11,174 nucleotides of DNA from an uncultured Lachnospiraceae bacterium (GCA_900553635.1 USDU01000067.1:1-11174); one strand, 5' to 3'; positions 1 through 7,484 are shown, numbered from the stretch's first letter. Numbers and translations are program-made. Notes: generated by a model not told the origin, from the sequence alone.

Positions 1-2370
1 ATCAATCCCTACAACAGCAGCTTCCCGACTCTGGTTAAAGATCTGAAACGGTGGAAAAAGGAAAAATATTCCATTATCCTCATGTGCGCGTCCGGAACCC
101 GGGCCAAACGGCTGGCTGCGGATCTTCAGGATGAGGAGCTGAACAGTTTTTACAGTGAAGATCCGGATCGCGTTGTACAGCCATCAGAGATTATGGTGGT
201 GCATGGCAGCCTTCACAGAGGCTACGAATACCCCATGCTCCGTTTTGCCGTACTTTCCGAGACCGATATCTTTGGCCGGGAAAAGAAGAAACGGAAAAAG
301 CAGAAGACCTACGAGGGCCAGAAGATCCAGAGCTTCTCCGATATCAAACCCGGCGATTACGTGGTGCATGAAAACCACGGCCTCGGCATCTACCGCGGCA
401 TTGAGAAGGTAGAAGTCGATAAGGTTATGAAGGATTATATCAAAATCGAGTATGCAAAGGGCGGCAACCTCTATATTCTGGCAACCCAGTTGGAAATGAT
501 TCAGAAATACGCCGGATCCGACGCCAAAAAACCCAAGCTGAACCGTCTGGGCGGCAGCGAGTGGACCCGCACCAAGTCGAAGGTTCGGGGAGCCGTACAG
601 GAGGTGGCCCGCGATCTGGTGCTGCTCTACGCGGCCCGTCAGGAGAAGCAGGGCTTTGTCTACGGCCCGGATACAGTCTGGCAGACCGAGTTTGAAGAGC
701 TGTTTCCCTTTGAGGAGACCGAGGATCAGCAGCTGGCCATCGAAGCCACCAAGCGGGATATGGAAAGCACGAAAATTATGGATCGCCTGATCTGCGGCGA
801 CGTGGGTTACGGCAAAACCGAGATCGCCATCCGTGCCGCCTTCAAGGCCGTGCAGGAGAATAAGCAGGTGGTTTATCTGGTGCCGACCACAATATTGGCC
901 CAGCAGCATTATAATACCTTCATCCAGCGAATGAAGGATTTCCCGGTGCGCATCGATCTGTTGTCCCGATTCCGGACGCCGGGCGAGATTAAGAAATCCA
1001 TTGCCGACCTGAAAAAGGGTCTGGTGGATATCGTCATCGGCACCCATCGGGTGCTGTCCGCCGACGTGGAATTCAAGGATCTGGGACTTCTGATTATCGA
1101 CGAGGAGCAGCGCTTCGGCGTGGCCCACAAAGAAAAAATCAAGAAGCTGAAGGAAAATGTGGACGTCCTGACCCTGACCGCCACGCCGATTCCGCGTACC
1201 CTGCACATGAGTCTCATCGGCATCCGGGACATGAGCGTGCTGGAGGAAGCGCCCCAGGATCGTCTGCCCATCCAGACCTATGTGATGGAATATGACAGTG
1301 AAATGGTTCGGGCTGCCATCAGCCGGGAGCTGTCCCGGGGCGGCCAGGTATATTATGTATACAATCGTGTAAATAACATTGCCGAGGTGGCGGCCCAGGT
1401 GGCCGAGCTGGTACCGGAGGCCACCGTGGCCTTTGCCCACGGCCAGATGAAAGAGCACGAGCTGGAGCGTATCATGTTTGATTTCATCAATGGGGAAATC
1501 GACGTACTGGTGTCCACCACCATCATTGAGACCGGGCTGGATATCTCCAACGCCAACACCATGATTATCCACGATGCGGATAATCTGGGTTTGTCCCAGC
1601 TCTATCAGCTCCGTGGCCGCGTGGGCCGTTCCAATCGTACATCCTATGCTTTCCTGATGTATAAGCGGGATAAGATGCTCAAAGAAGTGGCGGAGAAACG
1701 TCTGGGCGCCATCCGGGAATTTACCGAGCTGGGCAGCGGCTTCAAAATCGCCATGCGAGATCTGGAGATCCGGGGTGCGGGTAATCTTCTGGGTGAGCAG
1801 CAGCATGGCCATATGGAGGCTGTCGGCTACGACCTGTATTGTAAGATGCTGAACGAGGCCGTCAGGCGGGAAAAGGGTCTCAGTTGGGAGGAGGACGAAT
1901 TCCAGACTCTGGTGGATATGGATATCGACGCCTATATCCCAACCACCTATATTCGCAGCGAAAGCCAGAAGCTGGATATCTACAAGCGTATCGCCGGTAT
2001 CGAGACCTTCGAAGAGAGTGAAGACATGCAGGATGAGCTCCTGGACCGTTTCGGCGATCTTCCGAAGGCCGTACAGAATCTTCTTGCCGTAGCCTGTCTG
2101 AAAATCAGGGCTCACAACGTATATGTTAAAGAGATTGTTGAGAAACCCGATGAGATACGGCTGGCTCTGTATGAAAAGGCAAAGCTGAATCCGGCGGCTT
2201 TCCCGGAATTTCTCGCCCGCTTCAACGGACGGATGAAATTCATCAAGGGAGAGAAACCGGCGTTCTGCTACCGCCGTCAGAAGAACAGCCGCGGCGAGGA
2301 GGCGGATCCCCTGAAGCTGGCGGAGAGCATCCTCGACAAAATGCAGGATTTGCTGGAGGAGCGTACATGA
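1..2370 (+). CDS. mfd: Transcription-repair coupling factor Mfd (5' end outside window)
   Basis: Mfd is a cytoplasmic DNA translocase. It recognises RNA polymerase stalled at a lesion, pushes it off and recruits UvrA for nucleotide excision repair. The frame is open from base 1, so the gene starts upstream; 789 codons are present of about 1150 usual for the family, and the missing part is the UvrB-like N-terminus. In order there is a CarD-like RNA polymerase-interaction domain (about 346-560, with KPGDYVVHENHG), then the helicase core. The core shows Walker A GDVGYGKT (796-819), DEEQ Walker B (1099-1110), TATP motif III (1177-1188) and motif VI QLRGRVGRS (1606-1632). The C-terminal TRCF domain (about 1906-2200) holds the UvrA-binding regulatory part. 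All helicase motifs look intact. The stop codon overlaps the next start by 4 bp, suggesting translational coupling. Identification is secure. Confidence 0.97.
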   Translation: MNPYNSSFPTLVKDLKRWKKEKYSIILMCASGTRAKRLAADLQDEELNSFYSEDPDRVVQPSEIMVVHGSLHRGYEYPMLRFAVLSETDIFGREKKKRKKQKTYEGQKIQSFSDIKPGDYVVHENHGLGIYRGIEKVEVDKVMKDYIKIEYAKGGNLYILATQLEMIQKYAGSDAKKPKLNRLGGSEWTRTKSKVRGAVQEVARDLVLLYAARQEKQGFVYGPDTVWQTEFEELFPFEETEDQQLAIEATKRDMESTKIMDRLICGDVGYGKTEIAIRAAFKAVQENKQVVYLVPTTILAQQHYNTFIQRMKDFPVRIDLLSRFRTPGEIKKSIADLKKGLVDIVIGTHRVLSADVEFKDLGLLIIDEEQRFGVAHKEKIKKLKENVDVLTLTATPIPRTLHMSLIGIRDMSVLEEAPQDRLPIQTYVMEYDSEMVRAAISRELSRGGQVYYVYNRVNNIAEVAAQVAELVPEATVAFAHGQMKEHELERIMFDFINGEIDVLVSTTIIETGLDISNANTMIIHDADNLGLSQLYQLRGRVGRSNRTSYAFLMYKRDKMLKEVAEKRLGAIREFTELGSGFKIAMRDLEIRGAGNLLGEQQHGHMEAVGYDLYCKMLNEAVRREKGLSWEEDEFQTLVDMDIDAYIPTTYIRSESQKLDIYKRIAGIETFEESEDMQDELLDRFGDLPKAVQNLLAVACLKIRAHNVYVKEIVEKPDEIRLALYEKAKLNPAAFPEFLARFNGRMKFIKGEKPAFCYRRQKNSRGEEADPLKLAESILDKMQDLLEERT

Positions 2371-3422
2371 GAAAAAGGTTAAAGAAGCTGGGAATCCTTA
2401 TGATGCTGGCAGCTGTGGCTCTGGCCGGGTGCGGCAAAAGGGAGGCGGGAGTCCCCCGGGTCCTTGAGCAGGAGAGCGGAACCACCCTGGCCACTCTGGG
2501 CGACGAACCTATTTACCTGGAGGAAGCCCTGTTCTATACCAGGATGCTGCAGGAGCAGTGGGAATATGTCTACTATGAAAGCTTCGGGGAAACTATGTGG
2601 CAGCAGGAGGCGGACGACAGTGGCCAGACCCTGGAGGAGCTTTTGAAAAGCAGCGTGCTGGATACCCTGACGGAGCTCCATCTGCTCTGCGCCCACGCGG
2701 GAGAATACGGCGTGAGCCTGACCGACGGGGAGCAGGAGGAGATCGCCCGCCGGGCACAGAATTTTATGGAAAATAATACAAAGGCGGTGCTGGAGGCGGC
2801 AGGCGCGGATCGGGAAAGCGTGGAGCGTTATCTTGCCCGGAATGAACTGGCCGGAAAGGTGGCGGAAGCCATCCGGGCGGATTATGAGCCGGAGATAAGC
2901 GAAGAAGAGGCACAGGTGGGCAGATTGACCTACGCGCTGTTTTCTAATACGGGACTTTATGATGTGGAGGGTAATTTCACGCCATTTACAGAGGAGGAGT
3001 TAGCCAAAATTCAGCAGGAGGCGGATGACTTCGCAGCGCTGGCGGCGGATTTGGGCGATATTTCCGCTGCAGGCGAACAATTTCCCCACACGGTTATCGA
3101 CGTGTATTTTAATGAGGACACTGACGGAGGAGCCCACCCGGATGTGGCGGGGAAGGCCCGGGAGCTGCCGGTGGGCGGCGTGTCCGGTGTGATTGCCACC
3201 GACGAGGGCTGGTATGTGGTGCAGCATGTTTCAGATCTGGATGCGGACGCCACGTCGGATCGGCTGGAGGAACTGAAAGAATCCGCAAAGCAGGAATATT
3301 TACAGAATCTGGAAGATTCCTGGGCGAAGGAAACGCCGCTAAAAGTGGATGAAAATGTTTGGGAGACGGTGCAAATCGACGGCTTGATCACCGAGATTGG
3401 CGGAGACGGAAGCCACGAATGA
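2367..3422 (+). CDS. PrsA/SurA-like foldase lipoprotein, first paralog
   Basis: This is a predicted extracytoplasmic, membrane-anchored folding factor of 351 aa. A basic N-terminus and hydrophobic segment end in the lipobox LAGC with Cys22 as the predicted lipidated residue. Residues about 42-170 are helix-rich and resemble the SurA/PrsA N-terminal chaperone domain. Residues about 184-290 follow the order of a parvulin domain: a strand at VGRLTYALFS, a helix at FAALAADLG, then ELPVGGVSGVIATDEGWYVV. The usual RHIL-type histidine and GGxLG motif are not seen, so isomerase activity is doubtful. The start is supported by GGAGG at 2355-2359, 7 nt upstream, and by an ATGA overlap with mfd that makes it part of the mfd transcript. 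It is clearly paralogous to the lipoprotein at 3705-4766. The family call is firm; catalysis and substrate are unknown. Confidence 0.85.
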   Translation: MRKRLKKLGILMMLAAVALAGCGKREAGVPRVLEQESGTTLATLGDEPIYLEEALFYTRMLQEQWEYVYYESFGETMWQQEADDSGQTLEELLKSSVLDTLTELHLLCAHAGEYGVSLTDGEQEEIARRAQNFMENNTKAVLEAAGADRESVERYLARNELAGKVAEAIRADYEPEISEEEAQVGRLTYALFSNTGLYDVEGNFTPFTEEELAKIQQEADDFAALAADLGDISAAGEQFPHTVIDVYFNEDTDGGAHPDVAGKARELPVGGVSGVIATDEGWYVVQHVSDLDADATSDRLEELKESAKQEYLQNLEDSWAKETPLKVDENVWETVQIDGLITEIGGDGSHE

Positions 3423-3472
3423 TACGCAGCTGTGAAAAGAGCGTGAAATCTCGCAGGAAACGCAAGAAAGCC

Positions 3473-3501
3473 TTGCCCACAGCGGAAAAAGCGTCTATAA
3501 T
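3473..3501 (+). promoter_or_regulatory. Sigma-A-type promoter for the second foldase operon
   Basis: A TTGCCC -35 hexamer (3473-3478, 4/6 to consensus) and a perfect TATAAT -10 (3496-3501) are separated by exactly 17 bp. They lie in the non-coding gap before the second lipoprotein gene. Transcription would begin near 3508, leaving a leader of about 197 nt. This suggests the second foldase is expressed independently of mfd. No convincing intrinsic terminator was seen between 3423 and this promoter, so read-through from mfd is possible as well. Confidence 0.65.
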
Positions 3502-3507
3502 AAACCC

Positions 3508-3704
3508 AGAATGTTACTGTTCCCTTTCTTCACAGTAATACGCTTGCGATGTACAGAAATCGCATCTTATGCGATTTCGCGCTGAAGAGCTCGGGATTTC
3601 CGCACATTTTGTACGGAAACACCTGGCGGAATGATGTAAGTGGACAGTAGTTTTAGAATACTCCGTTTTTCAGAGAAGAAGCGGGCAGGAAAGGATTTAC
3701 GGAA
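3508..3704 (+). promoter_or_regulatory. Hairpin-rich 5' leader of the second foldase operon
   Basis: The predicted leader holds three inverted repeats in a row. Hairpin 1 pairs 3512-3520 with 3532-3540 (core TTACTGT/ACAGTAA, one G-T pair). Hairpin 2 pairs GAAATCGCAT (3556-3565) with ATGCGATTTC (3569-3578), a perfect 10-bp stem with a 3-nt loop. Hairpin 3 pairs 3597-3605 with 3611-3619 with one mismatch. TGCGAT at 3545-3550 can also pair with ATCGCA at 3559-3564, which competes with hairpin 2. None is followed by a T-run, so they do not look like terminators. I recognise no known riboswitch class. Either a cis-acting RNA or a dispersed palindromic repeat would fit. Confidence 0.5.
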
Positions 3705-4766
3705 ATGATGAAAAAAGGAATCGCAGTTCTGGCAGCAGGTCTGATGCTTGCAGGCTCACTGACAGGATGTGGAAAAGGCAATACACTGGACGGTACGCAG
3801 ACTGTGGCAGTGATGGATGAGACGACCAATGTGCCGCTGGCAGAGGTAAGCTTTCTGCTTCGTTATCAGCAGGCGCAGATGGAATCCTACTACGGGGCCA
3901 TGCTTGGCATGACCAATGTGTATGGACAGGATCTGTCCGGTACCGGAACCGTATACGGCGAGACAGCGAAGCAGAGCCTGATGGAGCAGTTTAACCAGAT
4001 GTATGTACTGGAAGCAGAGGCGGCAAATTACGGCGTAGAGCTGACAGACGACGAGAAGACCGCTATTTCCGATGCGGCTGCCCAGTTCATGAAGGATAAT
4101 TCCGCAGGCGTGCAGAAGACCCTGGGCGTAACCGAGGCGGATGTGGAGCATGTGCTGACCCTGATGACTATCCAGGAGAAGATGTACGCGCCGCTGACCG
4201 AAGATGTGGATACTGAGGTTTCCGATGAGGAAGCGGCTCAGAAGCGCATTGTCTATGTATATATGTCTACTGCAGGTACTGAGACGGATGAGGATGGCAA
4301 TACGGTTGACCTGACTGATGAGGAGAAGGCCGCAAAGAAGCAGGAGCTTCAGGACATTCTGGACGCGGCAGCAGAGAGTGGAGATCTGAAGGCAGCAGTA
4401 GACGCAGCTAATGAGAATCGCGATGAGAATTCCCAGCTTTCAGCCAGCGAGACCACTTACGGCGCGGACAGTACCACACCGGCAGAAGAGGTTCGTACAG
4501 CGGCAGACGCGCTGAAGGACGGCGGACTGGCTCTGATTATCGAGACAGATACCGGATATTATGCGGTACAGATGGTCAGCACCTTTGATGAGGAAGCGAC
4601 CGCCAATAAGAAAGATTCCATCGTAACCGAGCGTAAGAATACCCTGTATCAGGAAAAATGCGCGGATCTGGAAGAACAGCATTCTTTTGATATCAAGGAT
4701 GACGTACTGGCAGAGCTGACCTTTGATCGGATTTATACACTGAACACCGGAAGTACGGAGGAATAA
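3705..4766 (+). CDS. PrsA/SurA-like foldase lipoprotein, second paralog
   Basis: This is a 353-aa predicted lipoprotein with lipobox LTGC and acceptor Cys22, the same position as in its upstream paralog. It shares the paralog's layout: an N-terminal helical chaperone-like region (about 33-165), a SDEEAAQKR linker, and a parvulin-like region (about 181-292) with strand RIVYVYMST and the closing GGLALIIETDTGYYAVQMV. As in the paralog, the catalytic histidine and GGxLG signature of active parvulins are not visible. An acidic insert (about 190-215) rich in Glu, Asp and Lys splits the parvulin-like region. The first of two adjacent ATGs (3705) is preferred because AAGGA at 3691-3695 gives 9-nt spacing; 3708 is possible. 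It has its own promoter and leader and is followed after 7 nt by an unknown cytoplasmic protein. Its role is probably folding of secreted proteins at the outer membrane face. Confidence 0.85.
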   Translation: MMKKGIAVLAAGLMLAGSLTGCGKGNTLDGTQTVAVMDETTNVPLAEVSFLLRYQQAQMESYYGAMLGMTNVYGQDLSGTGTVYGETAKQSLMEQFNQMYVLEAEAANYGVELTDDEKTAISDAAAQFMKDNSAGVQKTLGVTEADVEHVLTLMTIQEKMYAPLTEDVDTEVSDEEAAQKRIVYVYMSTAGTETDEDGNTVDLTDEEKAAKKQELQDILDAAAESGDLKAAVDAANENRDENSQLSASETTYGADSTTPAEEVRTAADALKDGGLALIIETDTGYYAVQMVSTFDEEATANKKDSIVTERKNTLYQEKCADLEEQHSFDIKDDVLAELTFDRIYTLNTGSTEE

Positions 4767-4773
4767 AATCATT

Positions 4774-5310
4774 ATGGGAAAAGAGAGACTGGAACAGAAT
4801 CTCATTGACCAGATGAAAGAGGCCCAGCTGAAGCTTGGGTTTGAAGAGGAGACCATGAGGCTTTACTACCCCGTGGCCTCCTTGAATCTTTTACTGGGAA
4901 CAAATTGTGAGACAGCGAAGGAAATGGTAGCGGAGCTTACGGATTTATTTGCGGATAGAACGGGCGTGCTGGGGGCTATGAGCTTCCGGGTAAGTGCAGG
5001 ACGTATCGAGGTCAGTGTACCGCCGGCGGGAGCCCGCTATGTGCATGAGCATATGGGTGATGTGGCATTCTTAAAGGCCATTATCGACCTGTTTTCCAAT
5101 CCCCACGACAAGAGTGTGGAGGATGTGAAGAAGGTCTTCGGACAGTTTGGAGCTTATATCTGCGAGGAGATGCCGGAGGGCTCTGATTTCGACGAGGCCC
5201 TGCATTTTGAAGATCCGTCCATAGACGAGTATTATTACTGCGTAAAAGAAGAGATGGGCCATCTCATTTACCATCGCTTTCTGAAAGAGGATTACCAGAA
5301 ATTGTTGTAA
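4774..5310 (+). CDS. Conserved cytoplasmic protein of unknown function (probably DUF3877)
   Basis: This is a 178-aa soluble protein with no signal peptide or membrane segment. I believe it belongs to the DUF3877 family, which I recall from Lachnospiraceae, but cannot confirm this without a profile search. Visible features are a leucine-rich, mixed-charge N-terminal helix (about 1-25), a central region with SFRVSAGRIEVSVPPAGARYVHEH, and an acidic, tyrosine-rich C-terminus (SIDEYYYCVKEEMGHLIYHRF). The C-terminus contains two His and Glu residues that could be functional. No nucleotide-binding or DNA-binding motif is evident. Spacing to the upstream lipoprotein gene is 7 nt and the RBS GGAGG (4757-4761) lies inside that gene's end, so the two are co-transcribed. 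Its link to secretion or folding is only positional. No function is assigned. Confidence 0.8.
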   Translation: MGKERLEQNLIDQMKEAQLKLGFEEETMRLYYPVASLNLLLGTNCETAKEMVAELTDLFADRTGVLGAMSFRVSAGRIEVSVPPAGARYVHEHMGDVAFLKAIIDLFSNPHDKSVEDVKKVFGQFGAYICEEMPEGSDFDEALHFEDPSIDEYYYCVKEEMGHLIYHRFLKEDYQKLL

Positions 5311-5330
5311 TAATTTTGTAAAAATTTCAG

Positions 5331-5352
5331 CTGCGGCGGTTGAAAACCGCAG
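5331..5352. promoter_or_regulatory. Inverted repeat over the -35 of the lysozyme promoter (candidate operator)
   Basis: CTGCGG (5331-5336) and CCGCAG (5347-5352) form an inverted repeat. An alternative register pairs GCGGTT (5336-5341) with AACCGC (5345-5350). The repeat covers the -35 hexamer at 5340-5345, the classic place for a repressor to act. It is also a possible weak terminator for the upstream operon, but no T-run follows, so an operator is the better reading. Regulator unknown. Confidence 0.4.
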
Positions 5353-5368
5353 ATAGAGGTGTTATATT
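5340..5368 (+). promoter_or_regulatory. Strong sigma-A-type promoter for the GH25 lipoprotein
   Basis: TTGAAA (5340-5345, 5/6) and TATATT (5363-5368, 5/6) are separated by 17 bp. A TG at 5360-5361 sits one base upstream of the -10, forming an extended -10. Predicted transcription starts near 5375, giving a leader of about 70 nt. Confidence 0.75.
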
Positions 5369-5382
5369 ATAGAAGACAATGA

Positions 5383-5424
5383 CTGCCAGTCGAGGGCAGC
5401 AGAAATATAGCCCGGGAAATGGGC
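5383..5424 (+). other. Two small hairpins in the GH25 leader
   Basis: CTGCC (5383-5387) pairs with GGCAG (5395-5399), and GCCC (5410-5413) pairs with GGGC (5421-5424). They lie between the predicted transcription start and the RBS GAGGAGG (5436-5442). The stems are short and could simply stabilise the mRNA 5' end. I could not match them to a known riboswitch, including the c-di-GMP classes. Confidence 0.3.
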
Positions 5425-5446
5425 CATAGACGAATGAGGAGGCATT

Positions 5447-7426
5447 ATGAAAGCGAAACGAGTGGGGGCATTACTGCTCTCTGCAGTTCTGACTGTGTCG
5501 CTGCTTAGCGGCTGCAGCTCCAGAAGTCAGGTAACCGAGGATATGATTCCGACCGTTACAGATTTACAGGAGGATTCCGGCGAAGAAGTGGCAGAGGCCA
5601 GCGTCATAGGACTTTCCATGAACAAGTCCTATGTGGCGGAGCTGACCCGTCTGGATGGAGATAACACCGAGAAGGCGAAGGTATCCGCAAAGGAGATCCA
5701 GGTCGTGCTGAAGGCGACCTCTCTTGACAAGGATCTGAAGGTACAGATTGTCAACAAGGCGACCGGAAAGGTTATTACCGGAACTGCGTTTGAGGTGACA
5801 GTCAAGGATTCTGAAAATAAGACAGAGAGCTATACAGATAAGGATAAGGACGGCATCATTTACGTGAAGTCCATGACTCCCGGAAAATGCAAGATTTCCA
5901 TGAAGGCGTCCGGAGGTTACGCGGCACCGGCTGATATTACAGCCGACGTTAAGGCCAATATCGAGTATAAGGCCGTGGATGTCAGCGCGGAGATCAAGAG
6001 TGAGAGCCAGATCAATGTGGCAAAAGAGGATACCAATACTTCCGGCAATGACAGCGCAGGTACTGCCCAGACCCTGAAGGATACGGTAGAATACGTGGCT
6101 TCCACCAAGACGGAGCCGAAGCAGAAGGTAGATCAGTGGGGACAGCCGGTATATTCCAAGCAGAAGCTGGATAAGTACGGTACACCCATGTACGCGAAGA
6201 TTATCTCAGAGCCGGCGTCTGATCATGTGGACAACAATAACGATAATAAGTGTGATCGCTGTGGCGCGGATATGACTCCGGCGCATACGCATACATATGA
6301 AAAAGAAGTTACCAAAGAACCGACCTGTACCGAGAAGGGTACTTATCGTCTGGTTTGCAAGGCAGATGGTGATGTGAAGGAAGAGGGCGAGATCGACGCG
6401 CTGGGCCACACAGAGCCGGATGCAGATGGAAAATGCACCCGTTGCGGCGCGCAGCTCACAGAGAAGCCGACCACCCCGGATCCCGGCGACAGTGGTAATT
6501 CCGGCGAGAACACCGGTAATAACAATGGCAGCGAGGGCAGCACAGAGACTCAGAAGATAGAAGCGCCGACCGCAGGCGTCGTAGTCCGCGGCCTGATGTT
6601 CCTGAAAGCAGCGCCCACAGACAAGATTGTCTACGATACCAGCAGCGCTCCGGTCTATGATACCAGCAGCGCTCCGGTCTATGAGGACGGAACAAACGGT
6701 GTGAAATATACCGGCTGGCAGACCATCGACGGCGCAACCTACTATTTTGATAAGAATGGTAATAAAGTTACCGGAACCCAGGTTATCCAGGGTATCCAGT
6801 ACACCTTCAGCAGCGAGGGCGTCCGCTCCGGCACCATCGGAATCGACGTATCCAAGTACCAGAGCAGCATCAACTGGCAGAAGGTAAAGAACGCTGGCAT
6901 CAACTTCGCGATTATCCGCTGTGGTTATCGTGGCTATGGATCCGGTGTCCTGGTACAGGATCCGAAGTTTGCGTCCCATATCTCCGGCGCCAAGGCAGCA
7001 GGCCTGCGCGTAGGTATCTATTTCTTCAGCCAGGCTATCACCGAGGCTGAGGCCGTAGAGGAAGCAAGTATGGCCGTGAAGCTGGCGAATCAGTACGGCA
7101 TTAATATGCCGATCGCCATCGACAGTGAGTACGCGGCAGGCGGACGTGGCCGTGCGGACGGACTTTCCAAGGCCGACAGAACCAAGATTACCGTGGCATT
7201 CTGCAACACTGTAGCCAACTCCGGTTACAGACCGATGGTATACGCAAGCAAGAGCTGGTTCTCTTCTCACCTGGATGTATCCAAGTTCGGCAGCTACCGC
7301 ATCTGGGTAGCGCACTACGCAGACAAGTGCGGCTACGGCGGACGCTACGATATCTGGCAGAACACCTCCAAGGGCTCCGTAGACGGCGTACCGGGTAATG
7401 TGGATATGAATATCAGTTCCATCTAA
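5447..7426 (+). CDS. Modular lipoprotein with C-terminal GH25 lysozyme domain
   Basis: This is a predicted surface-anchored peptidoglycan hydrolase of 659 aa; GH25 enzymes are N,O-diacetylmuramidases. The signal segment ends in lipobox LSGC with Cys23. Residues about 52-185 look like an Ig-like beta domain. Residues 225-250 are two copies of a 13-residue repeat (KQKVDQWGQPVYS, KQKLDKYGTPMYA). Residues 260-336 form a His/Cys module with CDRCG and CTRCG. A Gly/Asn/Ser-rich linker (about 342-368) and a short duplicated DTSSAPVY segment follow. Residues about 420-459 are two Trp/Tyr-rich cell-wall-binding-type repeats (GWQTIDGATYYFDKNG and a weaker copy). The GH25 domain spans about 464-655, with GIDVSKYQ (Asp467), the DxE pair Asp559/Glu561 and YDIWQNTS. 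All expected acidic residues are present. The RBS GAGGAGG is 4 nt upstream. The gene is monocistronic, with its own promoter and terminator. Cell-wall remodelling is a likely role. Confidence 0.9.
   Translation: MKAKRVGALLLSAVLTVSLLSGCSSRSQVTEDMIPTVTDLQEDSGEEVAEASVIGLSMNKSYVAELTRLDGDNTEKAKVSAKEIQVVLKATSLDKDLKVQIVNKATGKVITGTAFEVTVKDSENKTESYTDKDKDGIIYVKSMTPGKCKISMKASGGYAAPADITADVKANIEYKAVDVSAEIKSESQINVAKEDTNTSGNDSAGTAQTLKDTVEYVASTKTEPKQKVDQWGQPVYSKQKLDKYGTPMYAKIISEPASDHVDNNNDNKCDRCGADMTPAHTHTYEKEVTKEPTCTEKGTYRLVCKADGDVKEEGEIDALGHTEPDADGKCTRCGAQLTEKPTTPDPGDSGNSGENTGNNNGSEGSTETQKIEAPTAGVVVRGLMFLKAAPTDKIVYDTSSAPVYDTSSAPVYEDGTNGVKYTGWQTIDGATYYFDKNGNKVTGTQVIQGIQYTFSSEGVRSGTIGIDVSKYQSSINWQKVKNAGINFAIIRCGYRGYGSGVLVQDPKFASHISGAKAAGLRVGIYFFSQAITEAEAVEEASMAVKLANQYGINMPIAIDSEYAAGGRGRADGLSKADRTKITVAFCNTVANSGYRPMVYASKSWFSSHLDVSKFGSYRIWVAHYADKCGYGGRYDIWQNTSKGSVDGVPGNVDMNISSI
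6119..6196 (+). repeat. Two 39-bp coding repeats (13-residue unit)
   Basis: Residues 225-237 (KQKVDQWGQPVYS) and 238-250 (KQKLDKYGTPMYA) of the GH25 lipoprotein are diverged copies of one unit. The period is 39 bp and both copies are in frame. It is probably a structural spacer. Confidence 0.6.
6629..6684 (+). repeat. 24-bp tandem repeat inside the GH25 lipoprotein gene
   Basis: Two 24-bp units (6629-6652 and 6653-6676) differ by one base, C or T in the Tyr codon. A third partial unit follows at 6677-6684. They encode VYDTSSAP twice, then VY, just before the wall-binding repeats. The length is a multiple of three, so slippage would change linker length without breaking the frame. Confidence 0.85.
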
Positions 7427-7451
7427 ATACAGAGATATAATGAATAAAAGG

Positions 7452-7484
7452 GAAAGGGCCCCGTCCATTGGACGGGGCCCTTTC
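7452..7484. terminator. Bidirectional intrinsic terminator between convergent genes
   Basis: A 15-bp perfect GC-rich stem pairs 7452-7466 with 7470-7484 around a 3-nt loop. It lies between the GH25 gene (+, ends 7426) and the acetokinase gene (-, ends 7508). On + it ends in a short TTT. On - the stem is followed by CCTTTTATT, a slightly better T-tract. It can serve both genes. Confidence 0.85.

Noticed and set aside
184..2115. Very long open frame on the - strand opposite mfd (643 codons)
   Set aside because: The + strand encodes intact Mfd motifs throughout. The antisense product has no recognisable domain; it reflects codon bias of the true gene.
5331..5352. Hairpin considered as terminator of the foldase operon
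   Set aside because: No T-run follows, and the repeat coincides with a near-consensus -35, so an operator is more likely.
5375..5446. Leader of the GH25 gene considered as a c-di-GMP or similar riboswitch
   Set aside because: Two short stems only, about 70 nt, and none of the conserved core of the c-di-GMP-I class as I recall it.
6206..7468. 420-codon open frame on the - strand opposite the GH25 lipoprotein
   Set aside because: The GH25 catalytic and wall-binding motifs are on + with a good RBS and promoter. The antisense frame has no RBS support and starts inside the terminator hairpin.
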